Assembly (NCBI GenBank): GCA_025359285.1 | Contig: JANYGV010000168.1 | Location: 1-50,116 of the forward strand | Direction: 5' to 3' | Source: Burkholderiales bacterium | GTDB lineage: Bacteria > Pseudomonadota > Gammaproteobacteria > Burkholderiales > Usitatibacteraceae | Length of the DNA: 50,116 nt | Shown here: positions 36,454-45,741 of the stretch, piece by piece | How the letters are laid out: each line of letters opens with the position of its first letter | Position numbering within the stretch: the first letter of the stretch is position 1 | Made by a program: the position numbers and the translations under genes | The notes under the pieces: model-generated | What the model was told of the DNA's origin: nothing | Database searches by the model: none | What the model saw: the letters and a program-made list of their open reading frames with translations, nothing else

Positions 36454-39315
36454 GTGACTCTAGCTGACTCAAACGCGTACGCTCCTCATCCTCATTCCGA
36501 CGCGATAGCCACTGAGCTTCCGAACGAGCTGACGCGTTATGAAATTCTCGATACGCCGCCTGAACCTGCGTTTGACGACCTGACGCGCCGCGCCGCCGAG
36601 GCACTGGACACACCTATGGCGGGTTTGTCGTTTTTTGATCGGGCTGGCTTTGACCGCTTAAGCCTTGGCCAAGCCGGGTCGCAACAAAATATTCAGCCCC
36701 AAAACAACAGTCCGCGCGAATGGTTCAAGTCGCGTTTTAATTTTCCGCTCAGCGCATTAGCGCTTGAGCAAAGTTTTTTTAGCCATTACCTGCATCAATT
36801 TGACAGCGGCCTGTTAGTCAGGGCTTCCCAAGCACCAAGAGCGTTCGTTATATCCGATACGTTGGCAGACAAACGGGTTCGCGATCTGCTGCTGGTGAGT
36901 AGCCCGCCGCACGTATGCTTTTACGCTGCCGCGCCCATTTTTTCCAGCACACACGAACTCATTGGGGTGTTATCGGTATTTGATGTTGCGGCGCGAAATG
37001 CAAATACAAAACAATTGGAAGCGCTGAGCAATCTTGCTGATCTTGCGGGTGCCAGGCTGGAAGCGCGCGCCGTTGCGCGCCGCGAACGCCGGGGGATTCG
37101 CCCAACCAGCGAGGCAGTTCACTTACTTTCCGCAATGCCCGCGCCATCCAACACGGATCAATCTGCTCATCCGTTAGCCGTAGAAGTCGTAAAACTTGAG
37201 CAGTTGCTGGAAAGCGAAATCGAACATCGGCACGCTACTGAAGCCAAGCTTCAGGCAGAAAAAGAGTTTTCGGAGGCGGCCATTCGCAGCATGCCCGGCG
37301 CGTTTTTTATGTTCGATTCCGATGCGCGAATGGTGCGTTGGAATTCCAGCTTTCAAGAGGTTACCGGCTACAGCACACAAGAGTTATACGATATGCATGC
37401 CCTTGATTTTGTGGCAAGTAACGATCGGGCAGCTGCGGCGGATGCGGTGCGCCGAGTATTCGAGGAAAATAAAGATGTGTCGCTTGAAGCTTCCATGCGT
37501 ATCAAGAATGGTGCCGAAGCGCCGTATGTTTTTCGTGGCCGCGCCATAATGATCGCCGGCAAACGATATTGTATTGGCATGGGTCGTGATAACTCGGAGC
37601 GCAAGCACGCTGAACAGGAAATTCAGGCCGCTAAAGAACGCCTGGATTTGGCGCTGGTCGGTTCGAGCCTGGCCATGTGGGATTGGGATCTGGCGAATAA
37701 CACCGTGTATTTCAACAACGGCTGGGCCACCTTATTAGGTGCGGCCCCGCAAGAGACCGTGGTCTGCGGCGAGCAAGTTATTGAGTGGACATTCAAGGAT
37801 GATCAGGAAAAGATGCGGGCCGCCATCAGGCTCGCGATCAAAGGCGAAGACAATGAATTGAATTGTGAATATCGGGTGCCGGATGTCGATGGCAACTGGA
37901 TGTGGCTCCATACCCGAGGTGCCGTGACCGAGCGGGATGCGAACCGCCGGGCACGCCGCATGACGGGCACCTCCGCCAATATCACCAAGCGCAAGCTCGC
38001 CGAGGAGCGGGCGGAATATCTGGCCACACGCGACCCGCTAACGGGCTTGCCAAACCGCATGCTGGCCAATGACCGGCTGGAACAAGGCATCGCCAACGCC
38101 GCGCGAAAAAATGGCCAGCTCGCGTTTATGTTTATCGATCTGGATCGTTTCAAGACCATTAACGATTCGTTGGGCCACGATGTCGGTGATGAGTTATTGA
38201 AGCGGGTCGCGGCCCGCCTATCCGCTTGTGTACGCACCAGCGACACGGTTGCGCGCTTGGGCGGCGATGAATTCGCGGTGATTTTGGAAAACCTGCAAAG
38301 TAACGACCACGAAGGCGCGCAAAATGTTGCAGAGAAAATGATTGCCGCGCTGGCCTCACCGATCATGATTAACAATCAGCATCTAAGCACATCCTGCTCA
38401 ATCGGTATCGGTCTTTACCCGGAAGATGGCCGCGATCCGCAGACGCTGATGAAGCACGCCGACGTGGCCATGTATGACGCCAAAGCCAAAGGCCGCAACA
38501 ACTATCAGTTTTTCTCGCACGAGATGAACACCAAAGCGCAGGAGCGCCTGGCGGTGGAAAACTATCTGCGTCTGGCCCTAAGACGCAACGAGCTCGTGGT
38601 GTATTACCAGCCTCGAATATCCTTTAAAACTGGTCAGCTCACAGGCATGGAAGCGTTGATACGCTGGAACCATCCGCGTCATGGTCTGGTATTGCCCGGC
38701 AAATTTATTCACGTTGCCGAAGAATCTGGCCTGATCGTGCCAATCGGTGAATGGGTGATGGAGACCGCGTTTGCCCAGCTTGCCGAATGGCAGAAAAAAA
38801 CCACGCTGGATTTGAGGCTCGCCGTTAATTTATCGGTGGGTCAACTGCTTGATGGCGAGCGCCTGATGCGAGCCGTGCAATCCACCGCCAAAGCTGTAAA
38901 CCTCGATACCAGCACACTGGAGCTGGAGCTCACCGAAAGTATGCTGCTCAAAAACAGCGATGACACGGCCAAACTGTTGGTGCGCTTGGGCGATCTCGGC
39001 ATTCATATCGCGATTGATGACTTTGGCACCGGCTATTCGTCGCTCTCATATTTAAAGCAGCTGCCGGTTGATACCATCAAGGTGGACTCATCGTTTGTCC
39101 GCGATATTGGCACCGATCCCAACGACGAGGCTATCATCCGCGCCATTATCGCCATGACCCATTCATTAAAACTGAATGTAGTCGCCGAGGGCGTCGAGCG
39201 CGAGGATCAATACCGCGTTTTGCGTGATCTTGACTGCGATGAATATCAAGGCTTTTTATGCTCGCCTGCGTTGCCTGCTGCCGAGTTTGAGGCAAAATTT
39301 TTAGTGTCGCGCTAG
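36454..39315 (+). CDS. GAF-PAS-PAS-GGDEF-EAL cyclic di-GMP protein
   Basis: A 953-residue soluble protein. Its order is a GAF domain (about 28-205), a short coiled coil (about 235-270), two PAS domains (about 270-390 and 395-515), a GGDEF domain (about 520-690) and an EAL domain (about 700-950). GGDEF is intact at 603-607 with an RTSD I-site before it. EAL is intact at 733-735 (MEALIRWNHP), with LTESML and IDDFGTGYSSLSYLKQLPVDTIK. Both synthesis and hydrolysis of cyclic di-GMP are therefore possible; which dominates cannot be told. The start at GTG 36454 is tentative because there is no ATG ahead of the GAF domain. Convergent with the GT4 gene. Confidence 0.9.
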   Translation: MTLADSNAYAPHPHSDAIATELPNELTRYEILDTPPEPAFDDLTRRAAEALDTPMAGLSFFDRAGFDRLSLGQAGSQQNIQPQNNSPREWFKSRFNFPLSALALEQSFFSHYLHQFDSGLLVRASQAPRAFVISDTLADKRVRDLLLVSSPPHVCFYAAAPIFSSTHELIGVLSVFDVAARNANTKQLEALSNLADLAGARLEARAVARRERRGIRPTSEAVHLLSAMPAPSNTDQSAHPLAVEVVKLEQLLESEIEHRHATEAKLQAEKEFSEAAIRSMPGAFFMFDSDARMVRWNSSFQEVTGYSTQELYDMHALDFVASNDRAAAADAVRRVFEENKDVSLEASMRIKNGAEAPYVFRGRAIMIAGKRYCIGMGRDNSERKHAEQEIQAAKERLDLALVGSSLAMWDWDLANNTVYFNNGWATLLGAAPQETVVCGEQVIEWTFKDDQEKMRAAIRLAIKGEDNELNCEYRVPDVDGNWMWLHTRGAVTERDANRRARRMTGTSANITKRKLAEERAEYLATRDPLTGLPNRMLANDRLEQGIANAARKNGQLAFMFIDLDRFKTINDSLGHDVGDELLKRVAARLSACVRTSDTVARLGGDEFAVILENLQSNDHEGAQNVAEKMIAALASPIMINNQHLSTSCSIGIGLYPEDGRDPQTLMKHADVAMYDAKAKGRNNYQFFSHEMNTKAQERLAVENYLRLALRRNELVVYYQPRISFKTGQLTGMEALIRWNHPRHGLVLPGKFIHVAEESGLIVPIGEWVMETAFAQLAEWQKKTTLDLRLAVNLSVGQLLDGERLMRAVQSTAKAVNLDTSTLELELTESMLLKNSDDTAKLLVRLGDLGIHIAIDDFGTGYSSLSYLKQLPVDTIKVDSSFVRDIGTDPNDEAIIRAIIAMTHSLKLNVVAEGVEREDQYRVLRDLDCDEYQGFLCSPALPAAEFEAKFLVSR

Positions 39316-39328
39316 CGACCATCCGGTC

Positions 39329-40600
39329 TCAAGTTGGCAGTGAGGTCGCCTGCGGCATAAAGTCCTTCGAATCAATTTCTGACAGAGAACATTTCCCGTC
39401 TACCGCGTCGCATAGCACTGCGCTAAAGTCGTCCGCGATGCGGCTCCAAGAAAGACTATTGGCGGCCAGCCGCGCCTGTTGCTTCATATCGCCAATGACC
39501 GTCGGCATTTCAAGCAGCGTTTCGGCTAATTTTTGTGCCGTAGCGACAAACGCTTTCGCGTCGCCAAACGATACCAACAAACCAGATTTTTCATGGGCAA
39601 TATGTCGGCGCGCTGCGGCATAGTCGTAAGCAACCACCGCAAGACCGCTGGCCAATGCTTCCATGGTGACATTACCAAACGTCTCAGTTACGCTGGGGAA
39701 TAAAAATAAATCAGCCGACGCGTAATGCGCCGCAAGATCACATCCGGTGCGCATTCCCGCAAATATAAAATCAGGATTTGCCTGCCGAAGTGCGGCTGCG
39801 TCAGGGCCATCTCCCACCAGCACCACGCGGGTACGCGGATTAACTGATTGCACGGCATGCGCCGCCTGAACAAAAAGCGATAAATTTTTCTCGGCCGCCA
39901 GTCGGCCCACATATATTGCCACCGGCGTATCACCTGTTGCGCCCCAACTATCGCGAAGCGCCTGACTACGGCGCGACGGCATGAAGAGCGCCGTATCAAT
40001 GCCCCGACCCACCACAGCCAGTCGCTGATAACCTCGCACATGCAGCGATTGACGAATCTGGGCGGTCGGCACCATGGTGACAGCGCATCGGTTATGTAGG
40101 GCACGCAATGTGAGATCCACCATGCCAGCGAAAATTCCTACGCCGTAGTGCTGGCTGTAAGCATGAAAATTAGTGTGAAACCCGGACGAAACCGGAATCC
40201 CCAAACGTCGCGCCGCAATCAACGCCGCCCACCCGAGCGGGCCCTCGGTCACGATATGCACCACATCTGGCCGCAATTTGCGCCACTGCGCCGCGAATGT
40301 GCCGGGGCGGGTGAAGCCCAGCTGCAATTCGCTGTATCGGGGAATCGGCCAGCCACGTACCAAATGTAAATCAAAATTCGGTTGCTGCATTGGCGCGTCT
40401 GCGCTTGCCTCGGCACCAATTGCGCTCACGCTTTCATCACTGCTTTGCCGTGGGCGGTTTAACTCAATGCGGTGACCTTGGCGCAGCAGCGCTTCAACGA
40501 TATGGCGCATGGTGTGCGCGACACCATTAATTTCCGGGGCATAGGTCTCTGTCACAATCGCGATGCGCAGCGACCGCGTCGACAGAACTGCTGCCGACAT
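39329..40600 (-). CDS. GT4-family glycosyltransferase
   Basis: A 423-residue retaining glycosyltransferase of the GT-B fold. The N-terminal domain starts LRIAIVTETYAPEINGVAHT and includes SGFHTNFHAYSQHYG. The C-terminal domain has YVGRLAAEKNLSLF, VLVGDGPD and the donor-binding E-x7-E motif in TETFGNVTMEAL. The pattern recalls SQD2-, MgtA- and glucuronosyl-diacylglycerol-type enzymes that make glycolipids, though donor and acceptor cannot be read from the sequence. I prefer ATG 40600. A longer in-frame start at 40663 adds low-complexity Thr/Gln residues encoded by a simple repeat. It is followed on the strand by no other gene and lies downstream of psd. Confidence 0.85.
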   Translation of the reverse strand: MSAAVLSTRSLRIAIVTETYAPEINGVAHTMRHIVEALLRQGHRIELNRPRQSSDESVSAIGAEASADAPMQQPNFDLHLVRGWPIPRYSELQLGFTRPGTFAAQWRKLRPDVVHIVTEGPLGWAALIAARRLGIPVSSGFHTNFHAYSQHYGVGIFAGMVDLTLRALHNRCAVTMVPTAQIRQSLHVRGYQRLAVVGRGIDTALFMPSRRSQALRDSWGATGDTPVAIYVGRLAAEKNLSLFVQAAHAVQSVNPRTRVVLVGDGPDAAALRQANPDFIFAGMRTGCDLAAHYASADLFLFPSVTETFGNVTMEALASGLAVVAYDYAAARRHIAHEKSGLLVSFGDAKAFVATAQKLAETLLEMPTVIGDMKQQARLAANSLSWSRIADDFSAVLCDAVDGKCSLSEIDSKDFMPQATSLPT

Positions 40601-40716
40601 GGTTGTCGTTTGAGTATCGGTTTGGGTATGGGTTTGGGCTCGGAATATTAAATCTAGCATCATCCGTTAACTCTGATGCCCATTGATGTACGGCGCGTGA
40701 CAGTTACTTTAAGTTT

Positions 40717-41595
40717 TTATGACGGCAGCCTGAGTAACGGTTCGCCCATGCGGATCGTGGCACCGGTTTTGATATTTTCGCAAAGCTCAAATCCCGCAGG
40801 CGCAAAGATGATGATGGTGGAGCCATGTTGAAACCAGCCCATCTCTTCGCCTTTGACCAACTGGGCGTCACATGAGATCAGATTGGGGCCGCGATATTTC
40901 AGGTGCAGCAGCACATTCAAAAAATGCAGTCGTATGCTGGCCACCAATACCGCGGCGACCGGTACGAGCGTGATGCGATGACCCCGCTTAAGCGGATCAT
41001 TCAAGCGGCACTGAATGACCGCGCGCTCATTTTTGCAAAAAAGTTTTTCAACCCGCTTCAACGCGATCGGATTGACATTCCAAGTATCACCAGAAATATA
41101 GCTCACCTGGTTTACGGTGCAGTCATACGGCGCATGGAACCGGTGATACATCGTTGCCGTCAGCCGCAGCGTAATGTACCGCCCGTCGCGATATTGATTT
41201 ATCCATTCCGCGTCGCCCAGCAGATCTTGCAGCGTATACGGAAAACCCTTTGCCTGAATTAATTGTGTGCCTTCAATGCGGCCACACATACCGACAATCC
41301 CGTCGCTGGGGCTGGTTACGATTTGGGGTGATGTGGATAACGGACGAGCGCCCGGTTTTAACTCTCGAGTAAAGCAATCGTGCAGGCTTGTGAATTCAGT
41401 TTTTCGCGCTTCACCAAGATCAAGATCTGAGAACTTTTTCCACGCGGCAATGGATAAATTGCGAATCAAAGGCTGCTCAATCTGGCTGAACCAGCCCATG
41501 AATCGCGTCAGCAATTGACGAGGAATACGGTTGGTCAGCAGGAAATTTAAATCCTCTTGCTGAAGAATTTTTTGTAGCACGGCGCGGGCAGTCAT
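40717..41595 (-). CDS. psd: Phosphatidylserine decarboxylase proenzyme
   Basis: Psd makes phosphatidylethanolamine from phosphatidylserine at the inner membrane. The 292-residue proenzyme has the self-cleavage site in GWFQHGSTIII, where Ser259 becomes the pyruvoyl group; the residue before the Gly is His rather than the more common Leu. Other family segments are FTRELKPGARPL, SPSDGIVG, YHRFHAPYDC and the C-terminal MGEPLLRL. It is divergent from the aminotransferase gene across 68 bases and precedes the GT4 gene on the same strand (116-base gap with the preferred GT4 start). Confidence 0.95.
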   Translation of the reverse strand: MTARAVLQKILQQEDLNFLLTNRIPRQLLTRFMGWFSQIEQPLIRNLSIAAWKKFSDLDLGEARKTEFTSLHDCFTRELKPGARPLSTSPQIVTSPSDGIVGMCGRIEGTQLIQAKGFPYTLQDLLGDAEWINQYRDGRYITLRLTATMYHRFHAPYDCTVNQVSYISGDTWNVNPIALKRVEKLFCKNERAVIQCRLNDPLKRGHRITLVPVAAVLVASIRLHFLNVLLHLKYRGPNLISCDAQLVKGEEMGWFQHGSTIIIFAPAGFELCENIKTGATIRMGEPLLRLPS

Positions 41596-41663
41596 CAGGC
41601 GGTAACTTTTCTGTCTTATTTTTAGGCTTGGGTTTTATGATTTGCGGATAACGAAAGAAAATC

Positions 41664-43313
41664 ATGGATGAAACTTTTGTTCTGGTCGCCGCGAGCGCGG
41701 TGGCCTTGGTCGGCACCTTGCCGAAATTGATTCAGCGCCTCCAACTGTCGAAGGCCAAGCATCCTTCGCTGACCGGCCACTCGCGCATGGCGCGGCGATT
41801 CGCGGCGCAGGTGCCGTTTTATGAATATGGCGATGAACGTTTTTTTCGCTCCGACGATGCGCCCGATGACATCGCCTCGCTGCGCCGCGCGGGCTTTACT
41901 CGATTGACATCGCTCTATCGCGAACGATTTGCCAACACAGTGGCGATGACCAACGATATTGCCGACAGCATTCCCGATCTCGAATTTACCAGCCACTATC
42001 GGGTGCCATTTCAATACCGGAATCTGGTGCGCACCCAGCTTAAAGCAGGTGCTTTCCTGAGCGCGTCTGAGGGCGTGACGGTGACCGATTGCGACGGCAA
42101 TATTTTTTATGATTTGGCGGGGTCGTATGGCGTCAATGTTTTCGGCACCGACTTTTATAAATCGTGTCTGGCCCGCGCCGCCGAGCGCGCCACCACGCTG
42201 GGCCCGGTGCTGGGGGGCTACCATCCGGTCGTAGCCGATAACGTCAAGCGTCTCAAACAAATATCCGGGCTTGATGCGGTCTCGTTCCATATGTCTGGCA
42301 CCGAGGCCGTCATGCAGGCGGTCAGGCTTGCTCGCTATCACACCAAGCGTTCGCGTTTGGTCAGATTCTGCGGGGCGTATCACGGTTGGTGGGGCGATGT
42401 GCAGCCAGGGGTGGGCAATCCCATTCCCGCGCGGGAAACATACACACTCAAGGAAATGGACGACGATTCGCTTAGGGTATTGCGCAACCGCACCGACATC
42501 GCCTGCGTGCTGGTCAATCCGCTGCAAGCGCTGCATCCCAACAAAGGCGCGCCCGGCGATTCGACGCTGGTGGACAGTTCGCGACGCGCGGGGTTTGATC
42601 GTGCCGCCTACACCGCCTGGCTCAAGCAATTGCGCGCCGTCTGTAGCGAGCGAAATATTGTGCTTATTTTTGATGAAGTATTCGTCGGCTTCCGGCTCGC
42701 ACCGGGTGGTGCGCAGGAATATTTTGGCGTGAATGCAGATATGGTCACGTATGGGAAAACCCTCGGTGGCGGGCTGCCGGTTGGCGTTGTCTGCGGCAAG
42801 AGTCAATGGATGAAGCGCTTTCGCGATGATCGTCCGGCCGATATTGCGTTTGCGCGCGGCACCTTCAATTCGCATCCGTATGTGATGACGGCAATGAACG
42901 AGTTTTTGCGGCAGCTCGATGCGCCTAACATCATCGACATTTATCGCGGGTTGGATGAGCGCTGGAATGAGCGCGCGCAACGCTTGAACACCCAGCTCGC
43001 GGCGGCGGCGCTGCCAGTGCAGATCGCGAACTTGTCCTCGATCTGGACGGTTTTCTACACGCAGCCATCGCGCTATAACTGGATGTTCCAATACTATTTG
43101 CGCGCTGAAGGACTGGCCCTGAGCTGGGTCGGCACGGGTCGATTGATCTTCAGCCTGAATTACACAGACGCTGATTTTGAAGTCGTCGTGACGCGCTTCA
43201 TCGCGGCGGCAAAGGCCATGCAAAACGATGGCTGGTGGTGGTCGAATCCCGCGTTGACCAACAAATCGATCAAGCGTCGCGTGCTCAAAGAAATGATTGC
43301 CAGCCGTTTTTAG
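41664..43313 (+). CDS. Membrane-anchored class III aminotransferase (GSA-aminotransferase-like)
   Basis: A 549-residue PLP enzyme related to HemL but not HemL, since a true hemL is present elsewhere in the window. The N-terminus has a hydrophobic helix (about 4-24, VLVAASAVALVGTLP) that may anchor it to the membrane, then a region of about 90 residues before the fold. The core has HMSGTEAVMQAVRLARYH, AYHGWWG, FDEVFVGFRLAPGGAQEYFG, and the PLP-binding Lys365 in MVTYGKTLGGGLPVG. It resembles aminotransferases tied to polyketide or lipid pathways more than those of amino-acid metabolism. The substrate is unknown. It diverges from psd and is followed by a terminator. Confidence 0.85.
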   Translation: MDETFVLVAASAVALVGTLPKLIQRLQLSKAKHPSLTGHSRMARRFAAQVPFYEYGDERFFRSDDAPDDIASLRRAGFTRLTSLYRERFANTVAMTNDIADSIPDLEFTSHYRVPFQYRNLVRTQLKAGAFLSASEGVTVTDCDGNIFYDLAGSYGVNVFGTDFYKSCLARAAERATTLGPVLGGYHPVVADNVKRLKQISGLDAVSFHMSGTEAVMQAVRLARYHTKRSRLVRFCGAYHGWWGDVQPGVGNPIPARETYTLKEMDDDSLRVLRNRTDIACVLVNPLQALHPNKGAPGDSTLVDSSRRAGFDRAAYTAWLKQLRAVCSERNIVLIFDEVFVGFRLAPGGAQEYFGVNADMVTYGKTLGGGLPVGVVCGKSQWMKRFRDDRPADIAFARGTFNSHPYVMTAMNEFLRQLDAPNIIDIYRGLDERWNERAQRLNTQLAAAALPVQIANLSSIWTVFYTQPSRYNWMFQYYLRAEGLALSWVGTGRLIFSLNYTDADFEVVVTRFIAAAKAMQNDGWWWSNPALTNKSIKRRVLKEMIASRF

Positions 43314-43349
43314 ATGTGAGCTGTACGAAAAAACAGGCCGCATAAAAAT

Positions 43350-43380
43350 CCCCTCGGCATTCACTGCGCGAGGGGCTTTT
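43350..43380. terminator. Intrinsic terminator between aminotransferase and small membrane protein
   Basis: CCCCTCG (43350-43356) pairs with CGAGGGG (43369-43375), followed by CTTTTAAT on the plus strand. The minus strand reads into ATTTTT, so it can act on both converging genes. Confidence 0.75.
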
Positions 43381-43396
43381 AATAGGAGGTATAGGC

Positions 43397-44026
43397 TCAA
43401 GCGTGGGGCGCGTTGTGCTTCATCCCCATCGGATCAATCAATTCGCCGCGCATTAAATACAGTGGCGCTTTGTAGTAAAGCTTAACGTCATGAAACGGAT
43501 CGGTGATGATCTTGGTTGCCCATACCAGGCCTGTCTCCACATCCTGCAAATAAAATAAATGCAGCGTACGAAACAGCAATCCTGCAAACCCCAGGAATAG
43601 CCAAATGTAGGCCATGTGACGGACAAACTCCTCCGGATTTTGATGCATCGGGAAAATGCCAAACAAGGTCGGGTTGAAATAAAGCACCACCGGCGACAGC
43701 GCCCAGATTGCCATCAGCACGATTTTGCGACGCAAGTTGTAGCCCACCTTGATCTCTTCTTTGTGTTCGTGGGTCGCCTGATTGACTTCATCATAATCTT
43801 TGGGCTCAAAAAAGAAGTGACCCGATTGACGGCTCACCATCGCCACCAGCCATGCCAGCAGAGCGGCGGCGGCGGGATCTGAAAACAGCAGCGCGTAGGC
43901 CCCGATGAAACTTAAGGCGCTGACCAGATGCAGCGATTGATTGATCCGGCTGTGATGGTAATAGCGATGGTCATCCCAGCGCTGCTCTTTAAGCGTTGCA
44001 AAAAAATTCTCGGCAAAATGGCGCAT
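43397..44026 (-). CDS. Histidine-rich integral membrane protein (Mpo1/DUF962-like?)
   Basis: A 209-residue protein with about four membrane helices (roughly 33-48, 52-66, 101-118, 138-156). Conserved-looking polar residues sit at the membrane boundary: YHHSRINQSLH (His24, His25, Asn29, His33) and RQSGHFFFEP (His70, Glu74), then HEHK (86-89) and DPFHD (His179). The H-x3-N-x3-H and G-H-x3-E spacing recalls the DUF962/Mpo1 family, whose yeast member is an iron-dependent 2-hydroxy fatty acid dioxygenase. This is a resemblance from memory only. ATG 44026 is preferred because AAAGGAT lies just upstream. It converges with the class III aminotransferase gene. Confidence 0.7.
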   Translation of the reverse strand: MRHFAENFFATLKEQRWDDHRYYHHSRINQSLHLVSALSFIGAYALLFSDPAAAALLAWLVAMVSRQSGHFFFEPKDYDEVNQATHEHKEEIKVGYNLRRKIVLMAIWALSPVVLYFNPTLFGIFPMHQNPEEFVRHMAYIWLFLGFAGLLFRTLHLFYLQDVETGLVWATKIITDPFHDVKLYYKAPLYLMRGELIDPMGMKHNAPHA

Positions 44027-44247
44027 GGGGCATCCTTTTAAAGCATTTATTGTCGACTCAATTGTCATCTCCAGCCCGCCCATTTTTACTACACTAACAT
44101 GATAAAAATGTGACAGCTGAGGGCGCGATGCACCGTAAACTGCAATGAAATGCCGCTCGCGCCCGGAATAGAATTTTATGACGCGCTTCTTTCAGCACTC
44201 AAGTCAAAAACTGCGCAGATTAAAAAATCACGATCATTTGTCTGCTG

Positions 44248-45741
44248 TTATTTTGATGCGCGCAGTTGCCGCGCCACTGCCCACGCCATCGTCGCCAACA
44301 CACCCACGCCCAGCAGCAATGCGCCCCATAAAGTCATATTTTTGCGATCAAGCGAGAACCGCGAATTGGCTGACGCGAGCCGCTCAGGATAAAACTTGAC
44401 CGCTTCGCTGGCGGCAACCGTTGCGACCGCGGCTAGGCGCTGCCTGCTGTTATCAGGGATCATCGTTTGCAACGGCAAAGCAACATTTTGAACGCCGGCA
44501 TTAGCGACACCAACACCCACGATCAGCGCCTCTTCGAGTTTAACTGCCGCAATGATTTCTTGCGCGTCATATTCTATAAAGGCCTCAATCAAATGATCGG
44601 GTATCGTCGCGGCGCTAGCGGACGCTTCGATTTTTAGTTGACGAAAAGATGCTCGCCCCAACCAAAGTGGTGCGTTGGTTGAAATTATTTGCTTACCGCT
44701 GTTAGGTTCCGTCAACGCCAGATTAAACACCACTGTTTCCGCCAACCGCCGCCACGGCTGCTGGTCGGTGTCGCGGCCAAATACGGTGATCGGTAGCAGC
44801 GTGCCGGTCTGCGCGGTCGCCAGTACCAGTGCGCGTACCCGCAGCGGCGAACCGAGCTGCCATTCCTGGCTGCGTGCCGTGACCGCCGATGGCGCGCCCA
44901 GCGCACGTCGCGGCTGCGCAAAGGGTACGCGTCGAAATGATTCCATCGTAAGCGTCGCGCTGCGAATCGCGACGGCTGTTGTCGTCTTCTGCGGCGGCCA
45001 GCTAACACGCAGATAGCGGCCTTTGATTTCCGCCCCGCCTTGCAAATCAATCGACGTCAATACCGGACCGCCCGCATCACCGAAGCGATACACAGATCGA
45101 TAATTGACCAGCGTTTGCCAGCTAGATAAATCGCCGCTGGCCGCAATCGTGATGGGCACCACCTGATTAGCGGGTAGATCGAGGTCAAAATCGATACTCG
45201 TCATTACCCCTTCTGCTAACCGCGTATCCAACAGCGCACCGACCACTATTTCTTCGCCGCCCTGATTGCCGAGGACAGCACCTCGGTCAACAAACACGTT
45301 GATGTCATCGCCCCGCGTGACCACACGCACGCCCGCGCTGCCCGCCGATGCTGGCTTTCCGCTAGCACTATTGCCACCACCATCGCCGTCGCGAATTGGA
45401 AATGCTTTCAACGTGAGCTTGCTGGTATTGGCGGGGATCGATTCGGTCTCGCTAGAGTGCAATGCAAACGGCACCGGCTCGCCGCGACTATTGAACAATC
45501 TGAGGTCAGCAAGGTTCGGCGATTGGCTATGCATGATGAGTTCAGCGGGCAGCGGGATTCGTTGCAGCGAGCCGCCATTGACCACAGATTGCACCTGCAT
45601 GGTCGCTGCCATGTTTGCTAATTCGGCAACAAACGCAGGCTGCTTGCTCGCCTGTCCCGGCGGCGTCTGTGAGTGGGCGTTGCGGTCGGTGATGAGCGCC
45701 GCGAATATCAAGCTCGCTAAAAATATTAAGATCGACTTCAT
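44248..45741 (-). CDS. DUF3999 family envelope protein
   Basis: A 497-residue protein with a signal peptide (about 1-24, ILIFLASLIFAALI), a large beta-rich periplasmic region with jelly-roll-like repeats (LRLFNSRGEPVPFALH, KGRYLRVSWPP, ASFRQLKIEAS), and a C-terminal membrane helix (about 470-490, WGALLLGVGVLATMAWAVA). This matches the DUF3999 family. The function is unknown. It overlaps the DUF2339 gene by four bases (ATGA), and these two families are commonly paired, suggesting a membrane complex with a periplasmic module. Confidence 0.85.
   Translation of the reverse strand: MKSILIFLASLIFAALITDRNAHSQTPPGQASKQPAFVAELANMAATMQVQSVVNGGSLQRIPLPAELIMHSQSPNLADLRLFNSRGEPVPFALHSSETESIPANTSKLTLKAFPIRDGDGGGNSASGKPASAGSAGVRVVTRGDDINVFVDRGAVLGNQGGEEIVVGALLDTRLAEGVMTSIDFDLDLPANQVVPITIAASGDLSSWQTLVNYRSVYRFGDAGGPVLTSIDLQGGAEIKGRYLRVSWPPQKTTTAVAIRSATLTMESFRRVPFAQPRRALGAPSAVTARSQEWQLGSPLRVRALVLATAQTGTLLPITVFGRDTDQQPWRRLAETVVFNLALTEPNSGKQIISTNAPLWLGRASFRQLKIEASASAATIPDHLIEAFIEYDAQEIIAAVKLEEALIVGVGVANAGVQNVALPLQTMIPDNSRQRLAAVATVAASEAVKFYPERLASANSRFSLDRKNMTLWGALLLGVGVLATMAWAVARQLRASK

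Noticed and set aside
41622-43400. A 592-codon open frame on the minus strand, opposite the class III aminotransferase
   Set aside because: It covers the aminotransferase gene antisense. The translation is rich in Arg, His and Gln, without recognisable domains or membrane segments, whereas the plus strand has a clear PLP enzyme. Long antisense frames are expected from the codon bias.
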